Shown: positions 28,988 through 37,688 of the stretch, piece by piece
Layout: the number at the start of each line of letters is the position of its first letter
Numbering within the stretch: the first letter of the stretch is position 1
Assembly: GCF_001542415.1 (NCBI RefSeq)
Contig: NZ_LNCU01000010.1
Span: 157,012 to 203,383, forward strand
Direction of reading: 5' to 3'
Length of the DNA stretch: 46,372 nucleotides
Origin: Bradyrhizobium macuxiense
GTDB lineage: Bacteria > Pseudomonadota > Alphaproteobacteria > Rhizobiales > Xanthobacteraceae
Notes under the pieces: generated by a model
The model's database searches: none
The model's input: the letters and a program-made list of their open reading frames with translations, nothing else
Told to the model about the DNA's origin: nothing
Made by a program: the position numbers and the translations under genes

Positions 28988-31597
28988 TCACGCCCGCTCC
29001 ACAAAGCTGTCGACGACCTTCTTCTCACCGGCCTTTTCGAAGGCGATGGTCAGCTTGTTGCCGTCGATCTTCACCACGTGGCCGTAGCCGAATTTCTGGT
29101 GAAACACCCGGTCGTCCAGCGAAAATTCCGACACCGTGCCGGTCGATTTCGCCACCAACTCGCCCTCGATCACCATTGGGCCGCGCCGGGTCTGTCCGAA
29201 GCCGCCGGACGAGGTGCCGCCGCGCGAGCCCGAGGCATCATTGCGCGAGCCGGAAAATGAGGACTGCCGCTCCTCGAACCCGCCGCGGCCCTGGCCGCTG
29301 CGGTTGCGATTCGCCTGCGCACGCTGCCAGCCCGGGGTCGTGTAGCTCGAGCCGAATGATTCGAGATTGTCGAAGCGCGAGGCGCCATAGCCGCCGCTGC
29401 CGCCCCAGCCGGAGCCGCCCTTCGATTCGGTGATCTCGACATTGTGCGCCGGCAATTCGTCGAGAAAGCGCGAGGGGATCGTGGTCGACCAGGTGCCATG
29501 GATGCGGCGGTTGGTCGCGAAATAGAGTTTGGCGCGGCGGCGGGCGCGGGTCAGTCCGACATGGGCGAGGCGGCGCTCTTCCTCGAGCCCGGCGCGGCCC
29601 TGTTCGTCGAGCGTTCGCTGGCTCGGGAACAGGCCTTCCTCCCAGCCGGGCAGGAACACGTTGTCGAATTCCAGGCCCTTGGCCGAATGCAACGTCATCA
29701 GCGACACCGCTTCTTCGCTGCCGTCGCCGCCGTCGCGGTCCATCACCAGCGAGATGTGTTCGAGGAAGCCTTGCAGGTTCTCGAACTCCTCCATCGAGCG
29801 CACGAGCTCCTTCAGGTTCTCCAGCCGGCCCGCGGCGTCCGCCGAGCGATCCTTCTGCCACATCTCGGTGTAGCCGCTCTCGTCGAGCACGATCTCGGCG
29901 AGCTCGGTGTGTGAGGTCACCTCGGACTGGGCGCGCCAGCGGTCGAACTGCATGACGAGGTCGCGCAGCGAGCCGCGCGCCTTCGGTTTCAGCTCGTCGG
30001 TCTCGACCACGGCGCGCGCCGCCTCGAACAGCGGAATGCGTTTCTTGCGGGCATGGTCGTGCAGCATCTGCACGGTGGCATCGCCAAGGCCGCGCTTCGG
30101 CACGTTGACGATACGCTCGAAGGCGAGATCGTCGGCCGGAGAATTGATGGTGCGCAAATAGGCCAGCGCATCGCGGATCTCGGCGCGCTCGTAGAATCTG
30201 GGGCCGCCGATCACGCGATAGGGCAGGCCGAGCGTGACGAAGCGATCTTCGAACTCGCGCATCTGGAACGAGGCGCGCACCAGAATCGCGACGTCGTTGA
30301 GGTTCTCGCCGGAGCGCTGCAGCTCCTCGATCTCCTCGCCGATCGCGCGCGCTTCCTCTTCGGAGTCCCACGAGCCGGTGACGGTGACCTTCTCGCCGTC
30401 GACATCCTCGGTGCGCAGCGTCTTGCCGAGCCGGCCCTCATTATGTGCGATCAGATGCGAGGCGGCGGCGAGGATGTGGCCGGTGGAGCGGTAGTTGCGC
30501 TCCAGCCGGATCACCTTGGCACCGGGAAAATCGTGCTCGAAGCGCAGGATGTTGTCGACCTCGGCGCCGCGCCAGCCGTAGATCGACTGGTCGTCGTCGC
30601 CGACGCAGCAGATGTTTTTCGGCGGGGCAGGCGTAGCGCTGTTCTCCCTCTCCCCGTTCTTTACGGGGAGGGGGTCGGGGTGAGGGGCTATCTCCGCAAG
30701 CACAATGTGCGGAGGGTCCCCCTCACCCGACGCACTTCGTGCGTCGACCTCTCCCCGCAGGCGGGGCGAGGTGGAAGATGACGGCGCCTGCGACAGCAGC
30801 CGCAGCCACAGATACTGCGCGACGTTGGTGTCCTGATATTCGTCGACCAGAATGAACTTGAAGCGGTTCTGGTACTGCCGCAGCACATCCGGGTTCTCGC
30901 GGAACAGCCGGATGTTCTCCAGCAGCAGGTCGCCGAAATCGGCGGCGTTGAGGATCTTCAGCCGCTCCTGATAGGTCGCGTAGATCTTGCCGCCCTTGCC
31001 GTTGCCGAACGAGGCGGCTTCGCCGGACGGCACCTGGCCCGGCAACAGCCCGCGATTCTTCCAGCTGTCGATCAGGCCGGCCAGCATCCGCGCCGGCCAG
31101 CGCTTGTCGTCGATGTTCTCGGCCTGCAGCAACTGCTTCAATAGCCGCACCTGATCGTCGACGTCGAGCACCGTGAAATTGGACTTGAGCTGCACCAGCT
31201 CGGCATGGGTGCGCAGGATGCGGCCGCCGATCGAGTGGAAGGTGCCGAGCCACGGCATGCCTTCGACCGCCTGACCCAGCATGTGGCCGAGCCGCACCTT
31301 CATCTCGCGCGCCGCCTTGTTGGTGAAGGTCACCGAAAGGATCTCGTGCGGCCGCGCGCGGCCCTGGCTCAGGATATGTGCGATGCGCGTGGTCAGCACC
31401 CGGGTCTTGCCGGTGCCGGCGCCGGCGAGCACCAGCACCGGGCCGTCGAGCGTCTCGACTGCCTCGCGCTGCTCCGGATTGAGGCCGTTGAGATATTGCG
31501 GACCGCCGGCCGCCGCCCGGGCACGCGCAGCGATGCCGCCAGCCGCCGGCTGGTGCTCGGGAACGCCGTGATAGGGCTGTTTGCTCGGCTCTGTCAT
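28988..31597 (-). CDS. UvrD/PcrA-type ATP-dependent DNA helicase with in-frame repeat insertion
   Basis: This is a 3'-5' SF1A helicase acting in repair and in removing proteins from DNA. With the start at 31597 (MTEPSKQPYHG) it is 869 residues. Motifs in order: Walker A AGAGTGKT (58-65), Ia (FTNKAAREMKVR), II DEYQDTN (252-258), III GDDDQSIYGWRGAE (333-346), VI (HVGLTRARRRAKLYF), and a C-terminal tudor-like domain (DRVFHQKFGYGHVVKID). Residues 271-327, between motifs II and III, contain a segment absent from typical relatives, encoded by a palindromic repeat (30650-30772). The insertion keeps the frame. An alternative GTG or ATG 30 bp upstream (31627) is less likely. Confidence 0.93.
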   Translation of the reverse strand: MTEPSKQPYHGVPEHQPAAGGIAARARAAAGGPQYLNGLNPEQREAVETLDGPVLVLAGAGTGKTRVLTTRIAHILSQGRARPHEILSVTFTNKAAREMKVRLGHMLGQAVEGMPWLGTFHSIGGRILRTHAELVQLKSNFTVLDVDDQVRLLKQLLQAENIDDKRWPARMLAGLIDSWKNRGLLPGQVPSGEAASFGNGKGGKIYATYQERLKILNAADFGDLLLENIRLFRENPDVLRQYQNRFKFILVDEYQDTNVAQYLWLRLLSQAPSSSTSPRLRGEVDARSASGEGDPPHIVLAEIAPHPDPLPVKNGERENSATPAPPKNICCVGDDDQSIYGWRGAEVDNILRFEHDFPGAKVIRLERNYRSTGHILAAASHLIAHNEGRLGKTLRTEDVDGEKVTVTGSWDSEEEARAIGEEIEELQRSGENLNDVAILVRASFQMREFEDRFVTLGLPYRVIGGPRFYERAEIRDALAYLRTINSPADDLAFERIVNVPKRGLGDATVQMLHDHARKKRIPLFEAARAVVETDELKPKARGSLRDLVMQFDRWRAQSEVTSHTELAEIVLDESGYTEMWQKDRSADAAGRLENLKELVRSMEEFENLQGFLEHISLVMDRDGGDGSEEAVSLMTLHSAKGLEFDNVFLPGWEEGLFPSQRTLDEQGRAGLEEERRLAHVGLTRARRRAKLYFATNRRIHGTWSTTIPSRFLDELPAHNVEITESKGGSGWGGSGGYGASRFDNLESFGSSYTTPGWQRAQANRNRSGQGRGGFEERQSSFSGSRNDASGSRGGTSSGGFGQTRRGPMVIEGELVAKSTGTVSEFSLDDRVFHQKFGYGHVVKIDGNKLTIAFEKAGEKKVVDSFVERA
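30650..30772. repeat. Palindromic repeat element inserted in the helicase coding region
   Basis: This 123-bp element (41 codons) has terminal hairpins (30650-30657 with 30663-30670; 30747-30758 with 30761-30772, one mismatch). Inner hairpins are 30692-30698 with 30708-30714, and 30729-30735 with 30739-30745. A long-range pairing GGGTGAGGGG/CCCCTCACCC joins the halves. A second copy of the same design is intergenic at 34690-34809, and a half-copy is at 32083-32103. Confidence 0.85.
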
Positions 31598-31873
31598 ACG
31601 CGAATCGTCTCGGCCCCACGATGGCACCGCGGGACGGTGAAGGGGAGCCTTCTTAGCAGTGATTGAAGGCCATATAGGGCCTGATCGGCCGTTTTGACAG
31701 GTTTTATCGGGCTGTCCCGGAACGGCTCCTCATCGCGTGTTTGGTTCCAGAAATCGGCGAAAATTTGCGGATTCGCGCCGAGGAACCTGCGTTTGTCCGC
31801 CGGATTGTTTCAACAGGCACGGCGCCGGGCTTTCGTCCGCGCGAGCAAGCGAAACGACATAGAGGTTTTGATC

Positions 31874-32047
31874 ATGCTGAGTTGGGTCGTCACCTTCCTG
31901 GTCATCGCCCTGATCGCGGGCATTCTCGGCTTCGGCGGCATCGCCGGCGCCTCGATCGAGATCGCCAAAACGATCTTCTTCATCGCCGTCATCTTGTTCC
32001 TGGTGTCGGCGGTGATCGGCCTGGCGCGCGGCCGCACCAGGGTCTAG
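31874..32047 (+). CDS. DUF1328-family small membrane protein
   Basis: This 57-residue protein of two transmembrane helices ([20 protein letters not shown] and [20 protein letters not shown]) ends RGRTRV. It matches the DUF1328/YtjA pattern in length and in the [19 protein letters not shown] turn. The family is widespread and of unknown function. The ATG at 31874 follows an agagg RBS. The region 31598-31873 upstream is the divergent promoter region with the helicase gene and holds no other gene. A longer open frame from 31694 is not supported. Confidence 0.9.
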   Translation: MLSWVVTFLVIALIAGILGFGGIAGASIEIAKTIFFIAVILFLVSAVIGLARGRTRV

Positions 32048-32082
32048 CGCGGAGCCAGAGATCGCTGCAACGGCGATGCTGA

Positions 32083-32103
32083 ACCTCTCCCGATGGGAGA
32101 GGT
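32083..32103. repeat. Half-copy hairpin of the helicase-insert repeat family
   Basis: The sequence ACCTCTCCC, a GAT loop, and GGGAGAGGT form a perfect 9-bp hairpin. It is the same arm as in the 34690-34809 and 30650-30772 elements. It lies between two convergent genes and may act as a bidirectional transcription barrier. Confidence 0.7.
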
Positions 32104-32132
32104 AAGGAACTCGCGGCGAGAATCCTTCAAGT

Positions 32133-32648
32133 CTACTTCACCGAGGGCATCGCAATGTTGCGGCCGATGCCCTCGGGGCGCGGCACGCCGGCGTAGCTGT
32201 CCACGATCGCCTGGGCCCGAGCGCGGATATCGGGCGGGAAGGGGGCCACCTTGCGCGCCTGCATGTCGATGTGCAGCGTCAGGTTCTCCGAGGTCGCCGA
32301 GACCCAGCCTTCGGTGGCGTGGCGCAGCTCCTCGAACGTATGCAGCCGCTTCTCGTCGGCGCCGAGCAGGTAGACCGAGACCTGCACGGGATCGCCGAGG
32401 TGGATTTCCCGCAAGTAGCGCACGTGGCATTCGGCGGTGAAGGTCGAGCAGTGCCGCTCCTTCATGTAGGCCGGGCCGATGCCGATCTGCAGCCACATCT
32501 CGTCGATCGCGCGGTCGAACATCACATTGTAATAGGCCATGTTGAGGTGGCCGTTGTAGTCGATCCATTGCGGATCGATCTGCATCACCGAGGACAGGAA
32601 CGGGGCAGGCGGAAGCGCTATGTCCTTGGCGGCGGTCACTGAAGTCAT
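32133..32648 (-). CDS. Hotdog-fold acyl-CoA thioesterase (4HBT family)
   Basis: This 171-residue protein is of the 4-hydroxybenzoyl-CoA-thioesterase/YbgC-like hotdog fold. The signature is IDYNGHLNMAYYNVMFDRAI (about residues 28-47), containing the conserved Asp/Asn-Gly-His-x-Asn active-site segment. A second strand set HVRYLREIHLGDPVQVSVYL follows. It probably hydrolyses an acyl- or aryl-CoA ester in the cytoplasm; the substrate is unknown. The start at 32648 (MTSVTAAKDIALPPAPFLSS) is chosen because upstream in-frame sequence overlaps the divergent promoter region and the opposite gene. Confidence 0.85.
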   Translation of the reverse strand: MTSVTAAKDIALPPAPFLSSVMQIDPQWIDYNGHLNMAYYNVMFDRAIDEMWLQIGIGPAYMKERHCSTFTAECHVRYLREIHLGDPVQVSVYLLGADEKRLHTFEELRHATEGWVSATSENLTLHIDMQARKVAPFPPDIRARAQAIVDSYAGVPRPEGIGRNIAMPSVK

Positions 32649-32780
32649 TATCCATCCCCGGCTGTTGGCGTTCGAGCATGAGCTTTGCTGTGGCTCCGGC
32701 GTCGCGTTTTTCAAGTCATGCTCTCTTGACCCCTTATACAAGCTTTGCCACGGTCGGCTAAAGCCGGGAGGAAATTTGAC

Positions 32781-34205
32781 GTGGCGACAACGATTTCGAG
32801 CAATGTGACGCGACCTGAGCCGCAGGCCCTCAAAAGCGCGATCAACGCGTTGGCGGCGCGGTTCGGCAACCGGCTCGTGACGTCGCAGGCGGTGCGCGAG
32901 CAGCACGCGCATACCACCACATGGCTGCCGAACCAGCCGCCGGATGGCGTGGTGATGGCGCAGGAAACGTCTGACATCCAGGACGTGGTGCGGATCTGTT
33001 CCCAATACCGCGTGCCGGTGATCGCGTTCGGCACGGGAACCTCGCTCGAGGGCCAGGTCAATGCGCCGGCCGGCGGCATCTGCATCGACCTGCGCGACAT
33101 GAACAAGGTGCTCGAGGTCCATGCCGAGGACCTCGATTGCGTGATCCAGCCCGGCGTCACCCGCAAGGCGCTGAACGAGCATCTGCGCGACCAGGGCCTG
33201 TTCTTCCCGATCGACCCCGGCGCCGACGCTTCGCTCGGCGGCATGACCTCGACCCGCGCCTCCGGCACCAATGCGGTGCGCTACGGCACCATGCGCGAGA
33301 ACGTGCTGGCGCTGAAGGTGGTGCGCGGCGACGGCGAGATCATCACCACGGGCACGCGGGCGAAGAAGTCGTCGGCCGGCTACGACCTGACGCATCTGTT
33401 CGTCGGCGCCGAGGGCACGCTTGGCATCATCTCGGAGCTCACCATCCGCCTGCGCGGCATTCCCGACACGATCGCCGCGGCTGCTTGTTCATTCGAGACC
33501 GTGCGCGGCGCCTGCCAGGCCACGATCCTCGCGATCCAGACCGGCATCCCGGTGGCGCGGATCGAGCTGCTCAATGCCGAGCAGGTCAAGGCCTGCAACA
33601 ATTATTCGAAGCTGTCGCTGCCGGAGACGCCGCTGCTGTTGCTGGAATTCCACGGCAGCGAGGTCGAGGTCGCCGAGCAGTCGAAGAATTTCCGCGACAT
33701 CGCCGCCGAATGCGGCGGCGGCGACTTCTCCTGGACCACCAAGCCGGAGGACCGCACCAAGCTGTGGCAGGCCCGGCACGACGCCTATTGGTCGGTGAAG
33801 GCGATCCGTCCCGGCGACAGCATCGGCGTGGTCGCGACCGACGTCTGCGTGCCGATCTCGCGGCTCGCCGACTGCGTCACCGAGACCGAGGACGATCTGA
33901 AGCGGCTCAACCTGCTGTCGCCGATCGTCGGCCATGTCGGCGACGGCAATTTCCACTGCTCGCTGGTCTGTGACGTCGACAACAAGGACGAGATGGCGCG
34001 TGGCGAGGAGTTCATGCACCGGCTGGTCGAACGCGCCCAGGCGATGGGCGGCACCTGCACCGGCGAGCATGGCATCGGCCAGGGCAAGCAGAAATACCTC
34101 AAGGCCGAGCTCGGCCCCGAGGCGCTCGACGCAATGCGTGCGCTGAAGCGTGCACTCGATCCGCAGAACATCTTCAATCCCGGGAAGATCGTTCCGGCGG
34201 TATAG
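32781..34205 (+). CDS. FAD-linked D-lactate dehydrogenase (cytochrome)-like oxidase
   Basis: This 474-residue flavoprotein of the FAD-binding PCMH/VAO family is similar to D-lactate or 2-hydroxyacid dehydrogenases that feed electrons to the respiratory chain. The FAD pyrophosphate site is VPVIAFGTGTSLEGQVNAPA (about 77-96), followed by GADASLGGMTSTRASGTNAV and GAEGTLGIISELTIRLRG. The C-terminus has GHVGDGNFHCSLVCDVD and TGEHGIGQGKQKYL, typical of D-lactate dehydrogenases. The GTG at 32781 is favoured because a GGGAGG RBS lies 9 bases upstream; a TTG at 32745 would add 12 basic residues without an RBS. It diverges from the thioesterase. Confidence 0.9.
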   Translation: MATTISSNVTRPEPQALKSAINALAARFGNRLVTSQAVREQHAHTTTWLPNQPPDGVVMAQETSDIQDVVRICSQYRVPVIAFGTGTSLEGQVNAPAGGICIDLRDMNKVLEVHAEDLDCVIQPGVTRKALNEHLRDQGLFFPIDPGADASLGGMTSTRASGTNAVRYGTMRENVLALKVVRGDGEIITTGTRAKKSSAGYDLTHLFVGAEGTLGIISELTIRLRGIPDTIAAAACSFETVRGACQATILAIQTGIPVARIELLNAEQVKACNNYSKLSLPETPLLLLEFHGSEVEVAEQSKNFRDIAAECGGGDFSWTTKPEDRTKLWQARHDAYWSVKAIRPGDSIGVVATDVCVPISRLADCVTETEDDLKRLNLLSPIVGHVGDGNFHCSLVCDVDNKDEMARGEEFMHRLVERAQAMGGTCTGEHGIGQGKQKYLKAELGPEALDAMRALKRALDPQNIFNPGKIVPAV

Positions 34206-34238
34206 TATCCTTGGATCTTCCGGCCACAGGACGTGGCG

Positions 34239-34634
34239 ATGGTGTCGTGGTTCAACAGGGCCAAGCCCAAGGACGTCTGGGAAGATCCCGTCGAGCAGCC
34301 GCTCGGCGACATCGAGGCCGCGCAGAGGATCCGCGCGATCTGCCGCGCGGCGGCCGACTGCGCCGAGAAGGTCGGGGCGTCCAGCGGCCGTCCGCCGCCG
34401 AAGCACCAGCCCGAACGCGACCGCTATGAGCGTGCCGCCAGGGTCGCGATGGAGATCGCGATGAAGATCTCGGACGGATTGGTGCGCGATGCCGCCGTGC
34501 GCGAGATCGTCGGGCTCTGCATGAAGGCGAAGAACATCAAGACGGCGCGGACCCTGTTCCGCGCGATCCACGCCCCATCGATCAAGGCGGACGTGCTCAA
34601 GGAGCATCCGACGCTGAGGGACGAGCGGGCTTGA
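34239..34634 (+). CDS. Small protein of unknown function (131 aa)
   Basis: This 131-residue soluble protein begins MVSWFNRAKPKDVWEDP. It starts 33 bp after the flavoprotein stop and is probably cotranscribed. The middle has an RAICRAAADCAEKVGAS helix, a Pro-rich segment (RPPPKHQPERDRYERAA) and helices rich in Ala/Met/Ile (MEIAMKISDGLVRDAAV). There is no signal peptide, membrane helix or recognised domain. The length and helical pattern recall a hypothetical protein group I have seen in Bradyrhizobium, but I know no function. GTG at 34233 is an alternative start. Confidence 0.7.
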   Translation: MVSWFNRAKPKDVWEDPVEQPLGDIEAAQRIRAICRAAADCAEKVGASSGRPPPKHQPERDRYERAARVAMEIAMKISDGLVRDAAVREIVGLCMKAKNIKTARTLFRAIHAPSIKADVLKEHPTLRDERA

Positions 34635-34689
34635 GCTTCCCGCCCGGTGATGAACAACCCGGCAAGCAATTTGACGTGGAGCTCGGTTC

Positions 34690-34809
34690 ACCTCTCCCCG
34701 GCGGGGAGAGGTCGATTTGCGCAGCAAATCGGGTGAGGGGCCGCGGCTCCAATGAGAGACCGTAATCCCTCACGCGGCGCTGCGCGCCGACCTCTCCCAA
34801 GGGAGAGGT
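34690..34809. repeat. Palindromic repeat element, intergenic copy
   Basis: This 120-bp element has the same design as the one inside the helicase gene. Terminal hairpins: 34690-34699 with 34703-34712 (10 bp) and 34790-34798 with 34801-34809 (9 bp). Inner hairpins: 34714-34720 with 34724-34730, and 34775-34780 with 34784-34789. A GTGAGGG/CCCTCAC pairing links the halves. It lies between convergent genes. A translated reading of this copy has the same STSPLGEVGAQRR / DLSPPGRGE pattern as the helicase insert. Confidence 0.85.
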
Positions 34810-34852
34810 CGATCCCGATGCTGCTCCAGTTGGCTCAATTTCACCGCACGCT

Positions 34853-36541
34853 CTACGCCGGCCCGCCGAGCGTGCGCAGGGCCTCGTCGACGCTGTGGAA
34901 GACGCGGTCTCGCGGCAGGACATCGTACAAGTTGAAGCGTTCGAAGGCGTCCTGCGCGCGGGTCGATTCGAGCCTCGCGATCGCGATCGTCACGCCGTCC
35001 TCGCGGCACTCACGGAACAGATCGTGCAGCGCCTGTGCGGCGGTGAAGTCGATCTCGACGATGCCGCTGGCCTCGATCACCAGGAGCCGCGGCTTCGGCG
35101 TCGACGCTCCGATCATCTTGATCACGTCGCTGTGGAAGTTCGCGGCGTTGAGGAACGACAGCGGCGCCTGCTGGCCGACGACGATAATGCCGGGCCGGGG
35201 CTCGCCGCCGACCTGCCGGCCAGCCGGCCACCAGATCGTGGTGTTGGGCACATGCACGAATTCGACCAGGCGGCCGCGCGTCGTGGTCCAGATGCCGTGC
35301 AGCAGCGACAGCGCGATACCGACCGCAACGCCTTGCTCGATCGGCAGCACGATGATCGCAGCGGCAGTGGCCACCACCAGCAGGAATTCATAGAACGACT
35401 GCCGGAAGATCATCACGATCTGCTTCAGGCGGATGATGCGCAGCGCGACGAACAGCAGGACGCCGCCGAGCGCGGCATCCGGCACGTGCTGCAGCAGCGT
35501 GGCGCCGAAGGCCAGCAGCGCGAGCACGATGCCAGCGGCGACCAGCCCGGCAAGCTGGCTGCGGCCGCCGGTCTCCGACACGATGCCGGTGCGCGGCGGG
35601 CTGGCATTGACGGGAAAGGCGCCGAACAGCCCGGACAGCACGCTGCCGGCACCGGCGCCGAGGAAGTCGCGGTCGACATCGGCCGGCTTGTCCCGGTCGG
35701 AGAGGAACGAGCGCGTCGTCGCTGCGGTCTGCACCATGACGACCACGGCGATCAAAAGCGCCAGCGACAGCAGCTTCACCCAGCGCTCCGGCGCGATATC
35801 GGGAAGCGACGGCTTCGGCAGCGTTCCGGGCACGGTGCCGACCACGTTGACGCCCTTGCTTTCGAGATGGCCGGCGATCACGGCGATGGTGGCGGCGACG
35901 AGGCCGATCAGAGCGCCGGGGATGCGGGCGCTGATCGTCTCGGAGCCGGCGACCAGCGCCAGCACGCCGAGGCCGATCGCCAGCGTGTAGAGGTTGGTCT
36001 GGCCGATGTCCTTGGCGAGCATGCCGAGCTTGTAGAGCGTCGGTCCGTCCGGCGTGTGCAGGCCGAGCACGCCGGGCAGTTGCGAGACCAGGATATGGAC
36101 GGAGATGCCGGCGAGGAAGCCGACTGTCACTGGTGTCGACAGCAGATTGGCGATCCAGCCGAGCTTGAACAGGCTGCCGGCGATCATGATCACGCCGACC
36201 ATCAGCGCCAGCGCCATCGCCAGCGACTGGTAGTCGGGCGAGCCGGCGGTCGCCATCACCGCCAGACCGCCGGCGAAGATCGGCGTGATGGTGGAATCGG
36301 CGCCGCAGGACAGGAAGCGGTTGGCGCCGAACATCGCAAAGCCGAGCGAGCCTGCGATGAAGGCGAAGAAGCCGATCTGCGGCGAGAAGCCGCCAAGCCG
36401 CGAGGTGGCCATCTGCTCGGGGATCGCGATCGCGGCCAGCGTCAGCCCAGCAATCAGGTCACCCGGCAGGTCGCTCGGTCGGAAGGCCTTGAGCGAACGG
36501 AAGATCGGCCAGTTGGTGTGTGTCGCGGGCGGCTGGGCCAT
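34853..36541 (-). CDS. SulP/SLC26-family anion transporter with STAS domain
   Basis: This is a predicted inner-membrane transporter for sulfate, bicarbonate or another inorganic anion. The 562-residue protein has about 12-14 hydrophobic helices in the first 400 residues, including FRPSDLPGDLIAGLTLAAIA at the start and SPPRTGIVSETGGRSQLAG, a SulP hallmark. A cytoplasmic C-terminal STAS domain (about 440-560) has LSFLNAANFHSDV and LLVIEASGIVEIDFTAAQAL. The start ATG at 36541 gives MAQPPATHTNWPIFRSLKAF. The substrate is not deducible. It is convergent with the unknown gene upstream, with the palindromic repeat between. Confidence 0.93.
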   Translation of the reverse strand: MAQPPATHTNWPIFRSLKAFRPSDLPGDLIAGLTLAAIAIPEQMATSRLGGFSPQIGFFAFIAGSLGFAMFGANRFLSCGADSTITPIFAGGLAVMATAGSPDYQSLAMALALMVGVIMIAGSLFKLGWIANLLSTPVTVGFLAGISVHILVSQLPGVLGLHTPDGPTLYKLGMLAKDIGQTNLYTLAIGLGVLALVAGSETISARIPGALIGLVAATIAVIAGHLESKGVNVVGTVPGTLPKPSLPDIAPERWVKLLSLALLIAVVVMVQTAATTRSFLSDRDKPADVDRDFLGAGAGSVLSGLFGAFPVNASPPRTGIVSETGGRSQLAGLVAAGIVLALLAFGATLLQHVPDAALGGVLLFVALRIIRLKQIVMIFRQSFYEFLLVVATAAAIIVLPIEQGVAVGIALSLLHGIWTTTRGRLVEFVHVPNTTIWWPAGRQVGGEPRPGIIVVGQQAPLSFLNAANFHSDVIKMIGASTPKPRLLVIEASGIVEIDFTAAQALHDLFRECREDGVTIAIARLESTRAQDAFERFNLYDVLPRDRVFHSVDEALRTLGGPA

Positions 36542-36695
36542 CGGTCTCCGACTCTCCTGGCGGCGAAGGGTTCGGGAAATATTCCGATATCACATGGCCA
36601 AAAGCCAGTGGCGTCGCGCCGTGTGCAGTCGCGAGCGGCCTTCGCCAAGGCTTCGGCGGTCAAGTCGTCGCTCTGCAATGACGAAAGGTGCCGCG

Positions 36696-37427
36696 CTAGC
36701 CAATATTCTGCAGCGCCGGAAAGGTCTCGAGCAGCCAGACGCTGACGCTGGAGATGGCACCGGTCAGGAACCCGATGCCGGTGATCACCATCAGCACGCC
36801 CATCACGCGCTCGACGGTGTCGAGATGGTGCTTCATCCGCGCGAACAGCGAGGAGAACTGCTTGACCATGAAGGCCGCGAGCAGGAAGGGGATGCCGAGC
36901 CCGGCGGAATAGACGGCGAGCAGCCCGGCGCCCTTGGTCACGGTCGCGGTCGACGCTGCGATCGAGAGGATGGCGGCGAGGATCGGGCCGATGCACGGCG
37001 TCCAGCCGAAGGCGAAGGCCAGGCCCATGACATAGGCGCCCCACAGCCCGACCGGCTTGGGCGCGGTCAGCCGGCCCTCGCGCATCAGCAGGCCGATCCG
37101 GGTCACGCCGAGGAAGTGCAGGCCCATGATGATGATGACGATGCCGGCCAGGATCGACAGCTCGGCCGACCAGGCGCGCACCAGCCCGCCGATGACGGAA
37201 GCGCTGGCGCCGAGCGCGATGAACACGGTGGAGAAGCCGAGCACGAACATCAGCGCCGCCGTCATCACGGCGCGCTTGGAGGCCGCCGTCGCGCCGTCCT
37301 GGTTGACCTGCTCGATAGTCGCGCCGGTCAGATAGATCAGATAGGGCGGCACCAGCGGCAGCACGCAGGGCGACAGGAAGCTGACAAGGCCGGCGATCAG
37401 GGCCGCCGGGATCGAGACGTCGTGCAT
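36696..37427 (-). CDS. ccdA: Cytochrome c biogenesis/thiol transport protein CcdA
   Basis: This 243-residue membrane protein moves reducing equivalents from cytoplasmic thioredoxin to periplasmic acceptors for cytochrome c assembly and disulfide repair. It has about six helices, with the two redox cysteines in SFLSPCVLPLVPPYL (about residue 20) and GWTPCIGPIL (about 145), as in the DsbD-beta/CcdA family. The start is ATG at 37427 (MHDVSIPAALIAGLVSFLSP); a longer open frame to 37508 has no signal. The DNA between it and the SulP gene (36542-36695) holds repeat-like sequence but no gene. Confidence 0.93.
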   Translation of the reverse strand: MHDVSIPAALIAGLVSFLSPCVLPLVPPYLIYLTGATIEQVNQDGATAASKRAVMTAALMFVLGFSTVFIALGASASVIGGLVRAWSAELSILAGIVIIIMGLHFLGVTRIGLLMREGRLTAPKPVGLWGAYVMGLAFAFGWTPCIGPILAAILSIAASTATVTKGAGLLAVYSAGLGIPFLLAAFMVKQFSSLFARMKHHLDTVERVMGVLMVITGIGFLTGAISSVSVWLLETFPALQNIG

Positions 37428-37688
37428 CAATGAACCTTCGCGGGTGGTTGTCCTCTCTTGGCGCGTACGCCGCCAACAATCCAGAAGTTTCGTCGCATGC
37501 CTCTTCAACTATGGTCACAGGCCCGTGTGCGGAGCTTGTGGCGTGGTTCGGTTGGTGAAACCGCGAGCGAATGTTCCGTGGTGCGATAATTGAACCGCGT
37601 CAACGCTGCGCGTCGCCCCGGAATGACGGAGAGGAGGGGCCCATGCCACTGAGTTGCCCGACGGCGCAAGACCCGCGTGTAAAAATAT
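37428..37688. other. Gene-free DNA upstream of ccdA
   Basis: No credible gene was found. Around 37600-37625 there is a cgtcgccccggaatgacgg segment resembling the hairpin repeat at 25921-25954. An AT-rich spot near 37675-37720 could contain the promoter of the structured block that follows. Confidence 0.4.

Noticed and set aside
32649..33395. Upstream extension of the thioesterase frame
   Set aside because: It runs antisense through the flavoprotein gene and has no family sequence; the 32648 start fits the known length.
34597..34923. Short minus-strand frame across the palindromic repeat
   Set aside because: The translated product is repeat sequence (STSPLGEVG pattern) and there is no start context; it is not a gene.
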